From the NCBI GenBank assembly GCA_005222125.1, contig CP029202.1, forward strand, positions 1 through 64,000: DNA of 64,000 nucleotides. Direction: 5' to 3'. Origin of the DNA: Spiroplasma melliferum (GTDB lineage Bacteria; Bacillota_I; Bacilli_A; Mycoplasmatales; Mycoplasmataceae). The notes beneath the pieces were generated by a model. That model was not told where the DNA came from. It saw nothing but the letters and a program-made list of their open reading frames with translations, and ran no database searches. The translations under genes were made by a program, and so were the position numbers. This document shows, in pieces, positions 27,687 to 38,805 of the stretch. How positions within the stretch are numbered: the stretch's first letter is position 1; each line of letters begins with the position of its first letter.

Positions 27687-29432
27687 ATGGATACCAAAAA
27701 AAAATTACCAACTTTTAAAGAAATTTTTAAAAAAGAATGGCATCAACAAACAGCTAAAGATAAAACTCGCATTATAAAATTTATTGCAATTTGTATTGTG
27801 CCATTTTTGTATGGTTTCTTTTGTGTTTGGGCTTTTTGAAATCCATTTCTTAAAACTGACCAAATTCCAATGGCAATTGTTAATCGTGATGCTAATTTAT
27901 GTGTGATTTATAAACCTAAAAATGATAAGGATCAATCAATTGCTAATGCAACAGAAGTTCGTTATTTAACAACAAAAGATGAGGCGACTTGTTTAGCAAC
28001 GGTTAAAGAAAATGAGATTGCCCGTTATACAAGTATTAGTGATAATGCGATTGTGGGACCACATTATTATGATAAGGAAAATAATAATGTTCAAATTAAC
28101 ATTAGTAGTATTACTTTAAAATTAAATTATTTGAAAAATGAAGCAACTGATTTTAATCCGATTGATAAATATTGAGTACAATTACAAATTCCAGAACATT
28201 ATTCAAGTCATTTAATTAGTATTTTACGCAACATTGGTAGCGGTGTTTTAGATGCTGATCAGTTTTTGACAGATATTACTTGAATAATAAATAATCCAAT
28301 TAACCTTTGGGCTACTTATAAACAAAATTTTTTAATTGGTTATTTTGCAACAACATTTACAAATTTGCGAGAAAGTTTTGTTCGCGAAGCAGTTCCGCAA
28401 TTAATTTTACCGATGCTTTATACAATTTTAGCTAACCCGGATGGTTCAGTTGATCGTTCTGTTTATCAAGAATATATTCAAAAAATTAATACAAAAAATT
28501 TAATAGATGAAACAAATAAATTAGTAACAGAAGGGAAACTAACTACAGAACAAGGAAAAATTATTAATTCCTTATTAAAGGTTTATGGAATTGTAAAGGG
28601 GAAAATGCTTTCATTTATTTTTGGTGCAGAAAATGTTGTTAGCAAAGAAAAATATTTTGCGAATAGTGATGAGTTAGGGAAACATTTAAAAGATATTGGT
28701 AGCATAATTGATATTCCATATAATGTGCAAGGTCATGAATATAACCAGTATGGAATTGGTTTGGGTGAATTATTTATGTTAATTGGTATTTGAGTTGGTT
28801 CTTTAACACAAACATTTGTGTATGACCGTAAAGGAAGAACTAAAAATACTTTGTTTTATCAACACTATTTTAGTAAATTGTTATTAATGTTATTAACATC
28901 TTGGATTCAAGTGACATTAATGATGCTTTCCTTATTAATCTTAGGGTTCGGTCAAATTGGACCAGTTTATGCTTGACTATGGTTATGACTCTTATTTTTA
29001 GGCTCAATTTTCAATATTATTATTTGTTCAATTTGATTAGCAGTTCCTGATGAAATGTTGGCGCGTTTTATTGCTGTTGTTTATTTAATTATTAATTTAT
29101 CAGCAGGTTGAGGGACTTTCCCATCCTTTATGCAAGGAAAATTCTTTGATATTTTATCCTATATAACACCATTCCGTTATGGATTACATAATATTGGTAC
29201 AATAATATATGGTTTATCATCTCCAACAATTGTAGGAATTAGTGAATATCAAACTGAAATTATTAAAAATATGGCAATTTTATTTATTTGAGTTATTATT
29301 TTTGCTATACTAGGATTAGTAGGAACCTATTATCGTTTTTTAAAAATAAAATATGGAACATTCAAGATAAAAGTAATTTATCAAGCAATGAATCAAATTG
29401 ATAGTATTAAAGATTATAAAAAAAAATACTAG
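27687..29432 (+). CDS. YhgE/Pip-like ABC-2 type membrane protein, copy 2, apparently frameshifted near the C-terminus
   Basis: The 581-aa protein has the same plan as its upstream neighbour: VPFLYGFFCVWAFWNPF and PMAIVNRD at the N-terminus, a loop of about 350 residues, then five TMs including the shared AGWGTFP segment. It ends at a TAG directly after nine consecutive A (29418-29426). In the +1 frame the sequence continues to 29541 with TLNYLTKEEQTLIK and KKKIKKQHK, which parallels TLRKLSDQEVEGIKKQ in copy 1. The original protein was thus probably about 37 residues longer. AAGGAGA precedes ATG 27687. Since only the cytoplasmic tail is affected, the transporter part is intact. Confidence 0.8.
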
Positions 29433-29541
29433 TACATTAAATTACTTGACAAAAGAAGAACAAACTTTAATAAAAACAGAGGTTTTTGCACAATTAGCAA
29501 CAAAACAACAGAAGAAGAAAATAAAAAAACAACATAAATAA
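29433..29541 (+). pseudogene. out-of-frame C-terminal tail of YhgE-like copy 2
   Basis: Read in the frame ending at TAA 29539-29541, this stretch encodes a Lys/Gln-rich tail matching the tail of the upstream paralogue in sequence pattern. It has no start or RBS of its own. A one-base indel in the A9 run would join it to the preceding gene. Confidence 0.6.
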
Positions 29542-29644
29542 TTAATTTTATTTTTAAAATATTAAATATTGTATTTTTTCTTATTGATGATAGTTTTAAA
29601 TGTATTCTTAAACTATCAATTTCTTCTAAGAAAGGATATTCCAA
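29542..29644 (+). promoter_or_regulatory. intergenic region with leader hairpin before the symporter
   Basis: This AT-rich gap holds a hairpin: GATAGTTT (29589-29596) pairs with AAACTATC (29610-29617). AAGAAAGGA just downstream is the RBS of the next gene. Without a T-run directly after it, the hairpin may be a leader structure or a weak terminator. No other signal was seen. Confidence 0.35.
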
Positions 29645-31216
29645 ATGTATTTCAATTTATTATTTAGTTCAGGCAATAATAATCCATTGCATGATTTTTT
29701 ATCAATTTCAACTTGACAATCACTTGTTAGCATCCTTATTTTCTTTGGAATAATGGTTTTATTATGATTTTGAATTAAAAAAACAAAAATGCGATTTATT
29801 TTTCGCGTTTTATTAGGATTAGCAATTGGTTTAATTTTTGGAATTACTATTCAAGCAATTAATGGTTTCCCATATAATACAACTGAACCATCAGGATCAA
29901 TGATTAATCCAGTGATTCCAGATCCAAATGATTCGGGAAAAACTATTCCAAATAATATTTATGTTTTATGAGTACATGAGTTTTCAATTTGAGTTAATTT
30001 ATTTAGAATGATTTTCTTAAATGCAATTTTATTGATGACTGTTCCTGTTGTATTTTTAGCAATTGCAAGAGCTGTTTCAAAACCAGGAAAAGATGTATCT
30101 TCGCGAAGAGGAACTATTATTACAATTACTATTTTATTATTAAATGTTGCAGCAATGTTTATTATTTCATTATTTATTGGGATTGCATTTAATATTGGTA
30201 ATGGCTTTACAATTTCAGGAAGCGGAAGTTATGATAAGGATGCATCAAAGCCATTGCCAGAAATTATTTGGAATTATGTGCCTTCTAATTTTGTCCAGCC
30301 ATTTCTTTTAGGAACAATTCTTCCTGTAATGGTAATTGCTGGTTTAATTGGGTTAGCTGTTAAGAAATCAACTAAGCGACATCCAGAAGATATGCAAAAG
30401 ATTCGTGATGGTTTTGACCGTTGATGAACAATTATTATGTCATGTTTAATGTTTATTATTAAATTAATGCCATATGCTGTAATGTCAATGATTACTTATG
30501 CTATTATTTCGCGACCAATTGGATACTTAGCACAGATTGGAATTGTTGTTGGAGTTGGGTACTTATGTTTAATAATTGCTTTAATTTGGCATTCATTGTT
30601 ATTAACATTGTCAGGAGTAAATCCATTTAAATGATGGAAGTTTGCTATCAAGCCGGTAATTCAAGGGTTTACAACTCAATCTTCTAATGCAACATTACCC
30701 TTAACAATGGAAGTTTTAAAAGATGATATGAAAGTAAAAGAAAATCTTGTCGGGATATCCGCTCCTTTAACCACAACGATGGGTTTAACTGGTTGTGCAG
30801 GTGTACAAGCAGGGATTATTGTTTCTTTTATTTCAACAGCTGGTTTATATGATTTAACTGTTGCTAATTTCTTTATTGTTTTATTGGTAGTAGTTGTAGC
30901 TTCGTTAGGAATTGCTGGTGTGCCAGGAACAGCTAGTGTTGTTACTGCTGGTGTTTTAGGAGGAATTGGTTTAGGAACTTTATATGTGCCAGTTTATGCA
31001 ATTATTGGGGCCCTAGATGGCCTATTTGATATGGGACGAACAAGCGTCAATGTTGCTGGGGGGCTACAAGCAACAACAATTGCGGCTCGGTTAACTAATT
31101 CATTAGAAAATGAAGACTTAATTCTTTTTAAATGATCAAGATTGCGAAGAAAACGAAATCGGGAAAAAAAAGAAAAAACAAGAATAAAGGCGGAGTCCTT
31201 TATTTTTATTTTAGTA
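29645..31216 (+). CDS. dicarboxylate/amino acid:cation symporter (SDF/DAACS family)
   Basis: The 523-aa polytopic protein has about 8 TM helices. It carries the family-specific segments TTQSSNATLPLTMEVL (serine-rich re-entrant loop), TTTMGLTGCAGVQAG (the NMDGT-like motif region), GVPGTASVVTAGVLGGIG and DMGRTSVNVAGG. These match Na+/H+-coupled glutamate or C4-dicarboxylate transporters. The insert at about residues 75-110 (GFPYNTTEPSGS) is an extracytoplasmic loop. The tail is strongly basic. Substrate cannot be fixed from the sequence; amino acid uptake is plausible in a host-dependent mollicute. Confidence 0.88.
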
Positions 31217-31227
31217 ATCTAAGGTTA

Positions 31228-31233
31228 TAATAT
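31228..31233 (+). promoter_or_regulatory. -10 element before the disulfide oxidoreductase gene
   Basis: TATAAT lies 28 bases before ATG 31262, in the short gap after the symporter. No clear -35 is visible. Confidence 0.45.
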
Positions 31234-31261
31234 TACTATAGAAGAAAGTGAGTTGAAAAAT

Positions 31262-32602
31262 ATGAAAGTAATAGTAATAGGTGGTTCAACAGCTGGAATG
31301 ACAGCAGCAAGTAAATTAAAACGGATGTTAAAAAATGATGTTGAAATTATTGCTTACCAAAAGTTTCAATACCCATCATTAGGAGCTTGTGGAATCCCTT
31401 ATTATGTTGGAAAACATTTTGACAATGCTGAAAGAATGATTGCACGAACTGTTGAAGAATTTCAAAATAATGGGATTCTTGTTAAAACTAGTTGCGAAGT
31501 AACACGCGTTGATTTTAAAACAAAAACTATTTATGGAATTAACTATAATACAAACCAAGAATTTATTGATAATTATGACAAATTAATTATTAGTGTTGGA
31601 GCAACACCACGTCGTCTAAATTTAGCAGGAGAAAATGCTACAAATGTTTTTACAGGAACAACATTAGAAGCAGCAGTTGAATTACGTTCGCGTTTAAAAA
31701 AAGTAAAAAATGTTACTATTATTGGTGGAGGATTTATTGGACTAGAATTTTGTGAAAGTTTTGGCTTGGCAAGAAAAAGAATTACATTAATTGAAGCTGA
31801 TAAATGAATTTCACGAAAGTTACTTGATGAAGATATGGCACAATTATTAGTCAATGATTTAGAAAAAAAAGGAATTAAAGTTAAAACAAATACCAAAGTA
31901 ACGGAGTTTGTTGTTGAAAATAATAAGGTAACAAAAATTAAATTATCACCACAAGAAGAAATTGCAACAGATTTAGTATTAGTTGCAATTGGAGTTGTGC
32001 CGGCAACTAAGTTTTTGAAAACAACAGATTTAAAAATGAATGAATTTGGAGCAATTTTAGTGAACAGCCAATTTGAAACAAATATTAAAGATGTTTATGC
32101 TGTAGGTGATTGTGTGATGACAAAAAATATTATTGATAATAAATTAAGTTATATGTCATTAGCAACAATTGCAGCCAAAAATGGCAAGGTTCTCGGTAAT
32201 ATTTTAGCAGGAAAGAAGGACCATTTTCCTGGAGCAATTGGAACAAGTATTATGCAGGTTTTTGAAAGTGAAATTGCTCGAACAGGATATACAAAAGAAC
32301 AGGCAATTTTAAATGGTTTTAATGCCAAAGAGATTGTTGTAAATGGGACAGATCACACACACTATGTTGCTGATGCTAAGCCAGTAACAATTAAAATAAT
32401 TTATGACCAAAAAAATAGGATTATTGTTGGAGCACAAATTTTTGGTTATAATAAGGCTAGTTTAAGAATCAATGCTTTAATTCCAATTATTTGGACAAAA
32501 ACTAAAATTGGTGAAATTGAATATTTAGATTTACCATATTCACCTCCTTTTGCAAAAAGTGTTGATGTATTAAACGTTGCTTTAGCAAAAATTAATGAGT
32601 AA
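31262..32602 (+). CDS. FAD-dependent pyridine nucleotide-disulfide oxidoreductase (NADH oxidase / CoA-disulfide reductase family)
   Basis: The 446-aa flavoprotein starts VIVIGGSTAGMTAA (FAD Rossmann fold). The single redox Cys lies in GACGIPYYVG near residue 43, as in NADH oxidases and CoA-disulfide reductases. A second Rossmann motif, TIIGGGFIGLEF, binds NAD(P)H, and VYAVGDC closes the FAD site. A C-terminal dimerisation domain ends in PPFAKSVDVLNVA. ATG 31262 has GTGAG upstream; TTG 31253 is the alternative. NADH oxidase (NAD+ regeneration with O2 reduction) is the likely role in a fermentative mollicute, but CoA-disulfide reductase cannot be excluded. Confidence 0.88.
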
Positions 32603-32630
32603 TAAAAATTAAAGGAGATAATAATATTAA

Positions 32631-33275
32631 ATGACAGTAAAAAATGCAATTAATTGACGGAAAACTGTTAAAAAATATAATAGTGAAAAAGTAATTAATT
32701 ATGAAGATTTAACAGTAATACTTGAAGCAGGGCGCTTAGCACCTTGTTCATTAGGAATTGAAGTGACTAATGTTGTTAGTATTACAAATCAAGAATTAAA
32801 AAACAAATTTGCTGATGAAGCAATGCTCGGATGAAATCAAGAAAAAGTGAAAAATGCTAGTTGTATAATGCTTATTACGGGTATTAATCCATCTTATTTA
32901 GTTTCAACTGAATTTTTAACAAAACGACTAAAACGGGTTATTAATCAAGCAGATGAGTTAGAAAAGACAATTAAAAAATATCAAACTTTTTTACAACAAA
33001 AAGAACATCTTTTTGCATTTGTTTCAGAACAAGCCCATATTGTAACTAGTTTTATTACAATTCAAGCTGCTGATTTAAAAATAGGAACTACTATCATGGG
33101 TGGCTTTAATGCAAAAAAATGTGATGAATTATTAGCAAAACATTGTTCGTTTGATCAAGAAAAGCATCATACAGTTTTAGTTTTAGCCTTAGGATACTAT
33201 GATGAAGATGATGATAAAGCAACAATGCCACGTGTTAGAATTGATTTTAATGAATTTGCAAAGATTATTAAATAA
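32631..33275 (+). CDS. nitroreductase family protein
   Basis: The 214-aa protein starts with AINWRKTVKKYN, which matches the FMN-phosphate-binding RRSxRxF-type entry of nitroreductases. LEAGRLAPCSLGIE corresponds to the SPSxxNxQP block. HIVTSFITIQAADLKIGTTIMGGFN is the family helix with the glycine motif near the C-terminus, and VLVLALGYYDEDD matches the terminal strand. A flavin-dependent NAD(P)H reductase of unknown acceptor is predicted. It follows the flavoprotein gene by 28 bases and is probably co-transcribed. AAAGGAG precedes ATG 32631 with long spacing. Confidence 0.85.
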
Positions 33276-33286
33276 TCTTTGTTTTT
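33260..33286 (+). terminator. possible terminator overlapping the nitroreductase stop
   Basis: AAAGATTATT (33260-33269) can pair with AATAATCTTT (33271-33280), followed by GTTTTT. The loop must open a few terminal pairs, so strength is uncertain. Confidence 0.45.
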
Positions 33287-33358
33287 ATTTAAATATGTGT
33301 TATCATTATTTACGTGCAAATAATATGCAGTCATATTATTAAAAGTGAGGTGAGTTAT

Positions 33359-33664
33359 ATGGCAAGAGAAGGAATCCATCCAAAATATTTTGATACTAAA
33401 ATTATGTGTACAACTTGTGGAACAGAATACATGAGTGGTTCTACTAAAGGAGAAGAATTAAAAGTTGATACTTGTTCTTCATGCCATCCCTTCTATACAG
33501 GTAGTCAACAGTTTGCTAATGCAGCTGGACGTGTTGAACGATTTAAATCTAAATTTAATAAAAAAGAAGAGTTAGTAAAACAAGCAGAAAAAGCATCAAA
33601 AGCACAAAAAGAACTTAACAAAAAAACAGTTAAACCAAAATCTGATGACCAAAAAGCAGAATAA
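33359..33664 (+). CDS. rpmE: 50S ribosomal protein L31
   Basis: The 101-aa protein contains GIHPKYF, a CTTC pair, CSSCHPFYTGSQQFANAAGRVERF and the other L31 blocks. The four Cys mark the zinc-binding form. A basic and acidic Lys/Glu/Gln-rich tail of about 35 residues extends beyond the usual 66-aa length. GAGGTGAG precedes ATG 33359. It is a single gene with its own terminator. Confidence 0.95.
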   Translation: MAREGIHPKYFDTKIMCTTCGTEYMSGSTKGEELKVDTCSSCHPFYTGSQQFANAAGRVERFKSKFNKKEELVKQAEKASKAQKELNKKTVKPKSDDQKAE

Positions 33665-33669
33665 TTGGT

Positions 33670-33704
33670 AAACCTTTATCTTTTCAAGATAAAGGTTTTT
33701 TTGA
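33670..33704 (+). terminator. intrinsic terminator after rpmE
   Basis: A perfect 13-bp stem is formed by AAACCTTTATCTT (33670-33682) and AAGATAAAGGTTT (33686-33698), with loop TTC and T-run. Confidence 0.9.
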
Positions 33705-33819
33705 TATTTTGTAATGTAATTTTATTAAATTAGAATAAATGTAAGTTTAACTTAACAATAACTATTTTTTATTATTTTTATTTGGGTATAATAAAATTAA
33801 TTGGGAGCGTGATATTTTA

Positions 33820-35736
33820 ATGGGATTGAAAATTAATAATTTAAAGTATAAACGATATAAAAAAGTTATTTTTAATGATTTAAATTTTAGTGTTAATAGT
33901 CAAGAAGTTTTGGGGGCTCATTTTGAAAATAAGTTTTCACAACTATATTTTTTAAAATTGTTATTGGGAAAGAAAAAACCACGTAGTGGAAAGATTTATT
34001 TAAACAATAGGAATATTACAACTTTACTACCAAAAGAACGAAAAATTGGTTATGTGTCACCAGGACCATTAAGATTAGCTTTTTTACCAACAAAATTACG
34101 TCTTGCTTATCATATTTTAAAAACTCCAAAGTTTTTACATGATAGTTCATTAAAATATAACAAAAATAAATATTTTTATAAAAATTTAGTTTTTATCGGT
34201 AATGATTTGAATAAACAAGATTTAATATTAAAAACAGATAAAATTATTAATGAATATTTTACTAATTCAATTCATATTAAAGAAGAATGAATAGAGACTT
34301 ATTTAACTCAAATTAGTGAATTCCATAAAAAAGAAATTAGTAAAATTTTAGATGATGATAAAGATTCAATTTTAATTCAAAGTTTACATACTTATACATA
34401 CAAAAGAGAAGAAATTCGTGTATATGAAGGTTATCTTGCATTTTTACAAGCTTTATGAGATAAAATCTATTATATTTCTGACTTAGATTATTTGTGTGAT
34501 TGCTATGATATTGCTAAAAAAAGAAAACGTAAAGATAAAAGTTTTGGTTTTATTGGGGCAAAATTAGTTTGTGAAAAGTATTTAAAAATATTGCAGACTG
34601 AAATTACATATGAACGGTATCTATTAATTAAAGCACGAAAAGCATTAAAAAAATATCGTCTTAATGTTATAAAAAAGGATGGCAAACATAAGAGTGTTAT
34701 TAAAGGAATTTTAAATAAAAGTAATTCTACAAATATAATTACTTGAACAAAATTATCAGAAGATCAATGATTTAACTATAATCAAAAACAAGAACAATTA
34801 ATTGCAAATTTATTACCAGATGAAGCAACAATTATCAAAGGAAAAGTTTTAGAATATTTTCATAAATATCATTTAGAATTATTAAATAATACATTACAAA
34901 CTCAAGAAAAAGATAATTCACTTGCCATTGAAGAAGCAAATGAAAAAGTTGTGACAGTTTATAATCAAGCTTTTGAAGAAGTTAAAAAATTAATGAGTAG
35001 TTTAAATATTAAAATGAATTGATTTAAACTTACTAAAAACTTAAGTAGTTTTGATCATACTAAAATCAGATTAATTAATGCCATTTTAAGTAAGAAAGAA
35101 TTAATTATTTTACATAATACTTTTGACAATTTAACTCATAATGAAGCAAATGAATTAAATGAAATTTTACTTAGTTTAAAAAACTATAATCCGCAGTTAA
35201 CTTTTTTAGTTTTAACAAAGAATATTGAAAATATTAAAAATTATGTTACAAAATTATTATTTTTTGATAAGGATAATAATTACAAATTAATGTCAAAAAA
35301 TCATGCTGAATTTTTACCTAACACAATTAATTTATATCAAATAATGTATAATAGTTCAGAAAACATTTTTAGTATGAAATATTCTGCAGCAGAAAATGTT
35401 TTAGAAAATGAGCAAATTAAAATTAAATTACCTAAAGGAACTAAATTAATTGATCAAAAAGAATATTTTTTAGCAATTAATCCAAATTTAATTTCATTTC
35501 AGAAGACAAAAGAATTTAACAAAGACTTACATTTAGCATATAAAGGACATGTTAAGTCGATTAAAAAAGTTGTTAAATCAATTGTTTGTTTTTTTGAAGT
35601 TAATAATGATGTTATTTTTAAAATTTTAGTATCAGAAAAAGAACTAAATTTAAAAAAAACAACGACAATATATTTTGAAAAGAATGCATTATTAGTTTAT
35701 GATAAAGTTAACAGTAACTTAGTTGCTAACATATAA
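33820..35736 (+). CDS. PotA-like ABC protein with all catalytic motifs lost (predicted pseudo-ATPase)
   Basis: The 638-aa protein follows the outline of a PotA-type ABC ATPase: an N-terminal beta segment, GKIYLNNRNITTLLPKERKIGYVSP (PotA-like up to the Q-loop region), a helical insert of about 300 residues, then the signature and Walker B region and a C-terminal TOBE-like domain from about 500. The conserved residues are gone: GAHFENKFSQL replaces Walker A, SSFDHTKIRLI the signature, LIILHNTFDNLT Walker B and D-loop (DEP to HNT), and LTKN the switch His. ATP hydrolysis is not expected. A TATAAT at 33787-33792 and GGGAG serve it. No permease is adjacent. The frame is intact and codon use is normal, so a conserved non-catalytic role is likely. 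Confidence 0.7.
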
Positions 35737-35749
35737 GTGAGGAAAACAA

Positions 35750-36712
35750 ATGCAAGATTTAAAAGGGCTTATTTTACAAAAAATTAAAGATTATAAAACA
35801 ATTATTTGTTTACGCCATATTTCACCAGATGGTGATGCATATGGTTCAGCATTTGGATTAGCACAATTCATTAAAGATAATTTTCCAAATAAGAGAGTAT
35901 TAGTTGATGGTGCAACAAATGATTTTTTAGCTTTCTTAGCAACACCTGATCTTGTGCAAGTAGAAGATTATCAAGATGCATTAGTAATCGTAACTGATAC
36001 AGCGAACATTGAACGAATTGATAGTAAATATTGGCAGCAAGCAAAAGAAATTATTAAAATTGATCATCATCCTAATGTTACACCATTTGGTGATATACAA
36101 TGAATTGATGAAACTAAAATTGCGGTTTCAGAAATGATTGCTGAATTGGTTTTAACATCAAAATTAACGGTAACGCCAGAAGCAGCTAGATTAATTTTTA
36201 CTGGAATTGTAACAGATTCAAATCGTTTTATGTATAGTAAAACTTGCCAAAATACTTTTATGTTAGCAGGGCAATTAGTTGCTACAGGTTTTGATTTGCA
36301 ATCAATTTATCAGAATTTATATGAAGAATCATGAGTCAATGTGCGCTTTAAAAATTATTTGTTATCGCAAGTAGTTATTTATAATAAAGAAATTAGTTAT
36401 GTTAAGATAACTGATGAAATGTTAAAAGAGCATAAAATGAGTTATGAAACTGTTAAACCATGAGTCAATATTATGAGTAATATTAAAGAATTTAAAATTT
36501 GAATGTGAGCAATTGAAAATAAAGCAGAGGGTTATATAAATCTTAGCATTCGTAGTAATACTTATATTGTTAATAAGGTAGCAGAAAAGTATTGTGGTGG
36601 TGGTCATCAGTTAGCAAGCGGGGCGAAAATTTATCAGTGAGAAGATTTAGAACAAGTTTTAAAAGACTTAAGTTTTGTAATTAAAAATAACATTAAATAT
36701 ATGGGAGGTTAA
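35750..36712 (+). CDS. DHH/DHHA1 family phosphoesterase (NrnA-like)
   Basis: The 320-aa protein has the DHH-family motifs: SPDGDAYGSAFGL, an aspartate in IVTDTANI, IKIDHHPN, and a distal IVTDSNRFMYS. The C-terminal DHHA1 domain has YCGGGHQLASGAKI. Such enzymes degrade nanoRNA or pAp, and some cleave cyclic dinucleotides. Five or more Trp are TGA. GTGAGGA precedes ATG 35750. The stop is two bases before tdk. Confidence 0.9.
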
Positions 36713-36714
36713 GA

Positions 36715-37299
36715 ATGTATTTTTTAAATAGTAAAGCTCAAATAGGATGAATAGAAGTTATCACTGGTTGTATGTTTGCTGGAAAAACTGAGGAGTTTAT
36801 TCGTCGTTTAGTTCGCCTAAGTTATGCTAAATTTGAAATTCAAGTTTTTAAACCAACAATTGATAATCGTTATAGTGAAAACCAAGTTGTTAGTCATAGT
36901 AAAAAAGCAGTTGAAGCAATATCAGTTAAGGATTCTGATGAGTTATTAGCAAACCTTAAAACAACAACAAATGTTGTTGGGATTGATGAAGTACAATTTT
37001 TTGATAATAATATTGTTAAAATTGCTGATTCTTTGGCAGATAAAGGAATTATTGTTATTGTTAATGGTTTAGATAAAGATTTTCGAGGCGAAGCTTTTAC
37101 TAATATTGAGCAATTAATGACACGAGCAGAAGAGGTTAAAAAATTACATGCAATTTGTGTTAAATGTGGAAATTTAGCAAATAGAACACAACGTTTAATT
37201 AATGGGAAACCAGCTAATTATTATGATCCAATTGTTTTAATTGGTGAAAAGGATAAATATGAAGCTCGTTGTCGTCATTGTCATGAAGTAACATATTAA
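36715..37299 (+). CDS. tdk: thymidine kinase
   Basis: The 194-aa type II thymidine kinase has the P-loop GCMFAGKTEEF and Walker B-like VVGIDEVQFF. The lasso and zinc site follow (CVKCGNLANRTQR, then CRHC near the C-terminus). A single TGA Trp is at codon 12. GGGAGG upstream lies inside the preceding gene end. It salvages thymidine to dTMP, fitting with tmk elsewhere in the window. Confidence 0.95.
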
Positions 37300-37314
37300 T
37301 TTAGGAGGAAAAAA

Positions 37315-37623
37315 ATGTTAACAAAAAATGGATTAAATGCTGAAGCTTATTTTGTTATAAATAATAAGCCAAAAAATGTAAAAAAAATTAAAGGTCATTT
37401 TGTTGAAAACTTGCCAATTAATTCTAAGATTATTATTTTAGAAGATTTATTAATTAAAGAAAATGACAATGTGATTGTTAATGGTAATGTTTTTAAAATT
37501 AGTCAAAAAATTATTAATAAACATCCCATTAAGAAAACATTTGAAAGTTGTGAATATCGATTAACTTTAGTTGACCAATTAAAAAATTTGCCAAAATTTC
37601 AAACATTAATTTCAAATCAATAA
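37315..37623 (+). CDS. conserved-looking small hypothetical protein (102 aa)
   Basis: No family is recognised. The protein is soluble, Lys/Asn-rich, with a predicted beta-rich core (SKIIILEDLLI, DNVIVNGNVFKI) that could be a small barrel or OB-like fold. One Cys near residue 82. TTAGGAGG precedes ATG 37315 and a terminator follows, so it looks like the last gene of an operon with nrnA-like and tdk. Confidence 0.7.
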   Translation: MLTKNGLNAEAYFVINNKPKNVKKIKGHFVENLPINSKIIILEDLLIKENDNVIVNGNVFKISQKIINKHPIKKTFESCEYRLTLVDQLKNLPKFQTLISNQ

Positions 37624-37652
37624 AAAATCATTAATTATTATGATTTTTTTTA
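37622..37652 (+). terminator. intrinsic terminator after the tdk operon
   Basis: AAAAAATCAT (37622-37631) pairs with ATGATTTTTT (37640-37649) around TAATTATT, with a T-run. Confidence 0.8.
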
Positions 37653-37692
37653 TTATAATGAATTAAATTAATCATTATTATTTAAAATATAT

Positions 37693-37698
37693 TATAAT
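37693..37698 (+). promoter_or_regulatory. -10 element of prfA
   Basis: TATAAT lies 30 bases before the prfA start and just after the terminator of the preceding operon. Confidence 0.5.
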
Positions 37699-37728
37699 TG
37701 TTAAGTGTCTAAAAAAGAGGTGAAGCAA

Positions 37729-38805
37729 ATGAATCAAAAAACAATTGAACGATTAGAAACGATGTTAAAGCGGTGAAATTTAATTAATGAAGAATTAACG
37801 AAACCAGAAATAGTTAATGATGTAAAAAAATTAACTAGTTTAGCAAAAGAACAAGCACAATTAGAGGAAACCGTTGCTTTATACTTAAATTATAAAAATG
37901 TTTTAAATAATATTAATGAAGCAAAATTAATTTTAGAGACAGAAAAAGATTATGAATTAATTGAATTAGCAAAAGAAGAATTAAAAACTTCGGAAATAAG
38001 AAAAGAACAACTTGCAGCAGAATTAAAGGTAATATTATTACCAAAAGATCCTAATGATGATAAAAATGTTATTTTTGAAATTCGTGGAGCAGCGGGTGGT
38101 GATGAAGGAAATATTTTTGCTGGTGATTTATATCGAATGTATATAAAATATGCAGAGCAACAACATTGAAAAGTAGAATTAATTGAAGCAAATGAATCAG
38201 AAGCAGGAGGTTTTTCTACAATTTCGTTTATGGTTAAAGGAGATCGTGTTTATTCAAAAATGAAATTTGAATCAGGGGCACATCGTGTTCAACGAATTCC
38301 AAAAACAGAAAGTAAAGGTCGAGTACATACATCAACTGCAACCGTTGCTGTTTTACCAGAAATTGAAGAAGTTGATTTTGAAATTAAAACTGCTGATTTA
38401 AAAATTGATACTTACCGTGCTTCAGGAGCAGGGGGACAACATGTTAATACAACTGATTCAGCTGTTCGAATTACGCATTTACCAACGGGGGTTGTTGTAA
38501 CTTCCCAAGATGGTCGTAGTCAACATGATAATAAAGCATTAGCAATGCAACATTTACGAAGTAAGTTATATGAAGAACAACAACGTAAAATTAATGAAGA
38601 ACGTGGAACATTAAGAAAAGATGCAGTAGGAACAGGTGACCGGAGCGAAAAGATTCGAACATATAATTATCCTCAGAATCGGGTTACCGATCATCTTATT
38701 AATTTAACACTACAAAAATTAGACCAAATTATGGAAGGTAATTTAGACGAAATTGTAGTAGCATTAATTAATGAAGAACAGAGATTGAAAATGGAAGGAA
38801 ACTAA
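37729..38805 (+). CDS. prfA: peptide chain release factor 1
   Basis: The 358-aa factor terminates at UAA and UAG. The catalytic GGQ lies in [16 protein letters not shown]. The tripeptide region for stop-codon reading is [14 protein letters not shown] (PxT type of RF1). [15 protein letters not shown] is the domain 2 signature. In a code with UGA as Trp only RF1 is needed, and no RF2 is seen here. GAGGTGAAG precedes ATG 37729. The stop overlaps prmC by one base. Confidence 0.96.
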
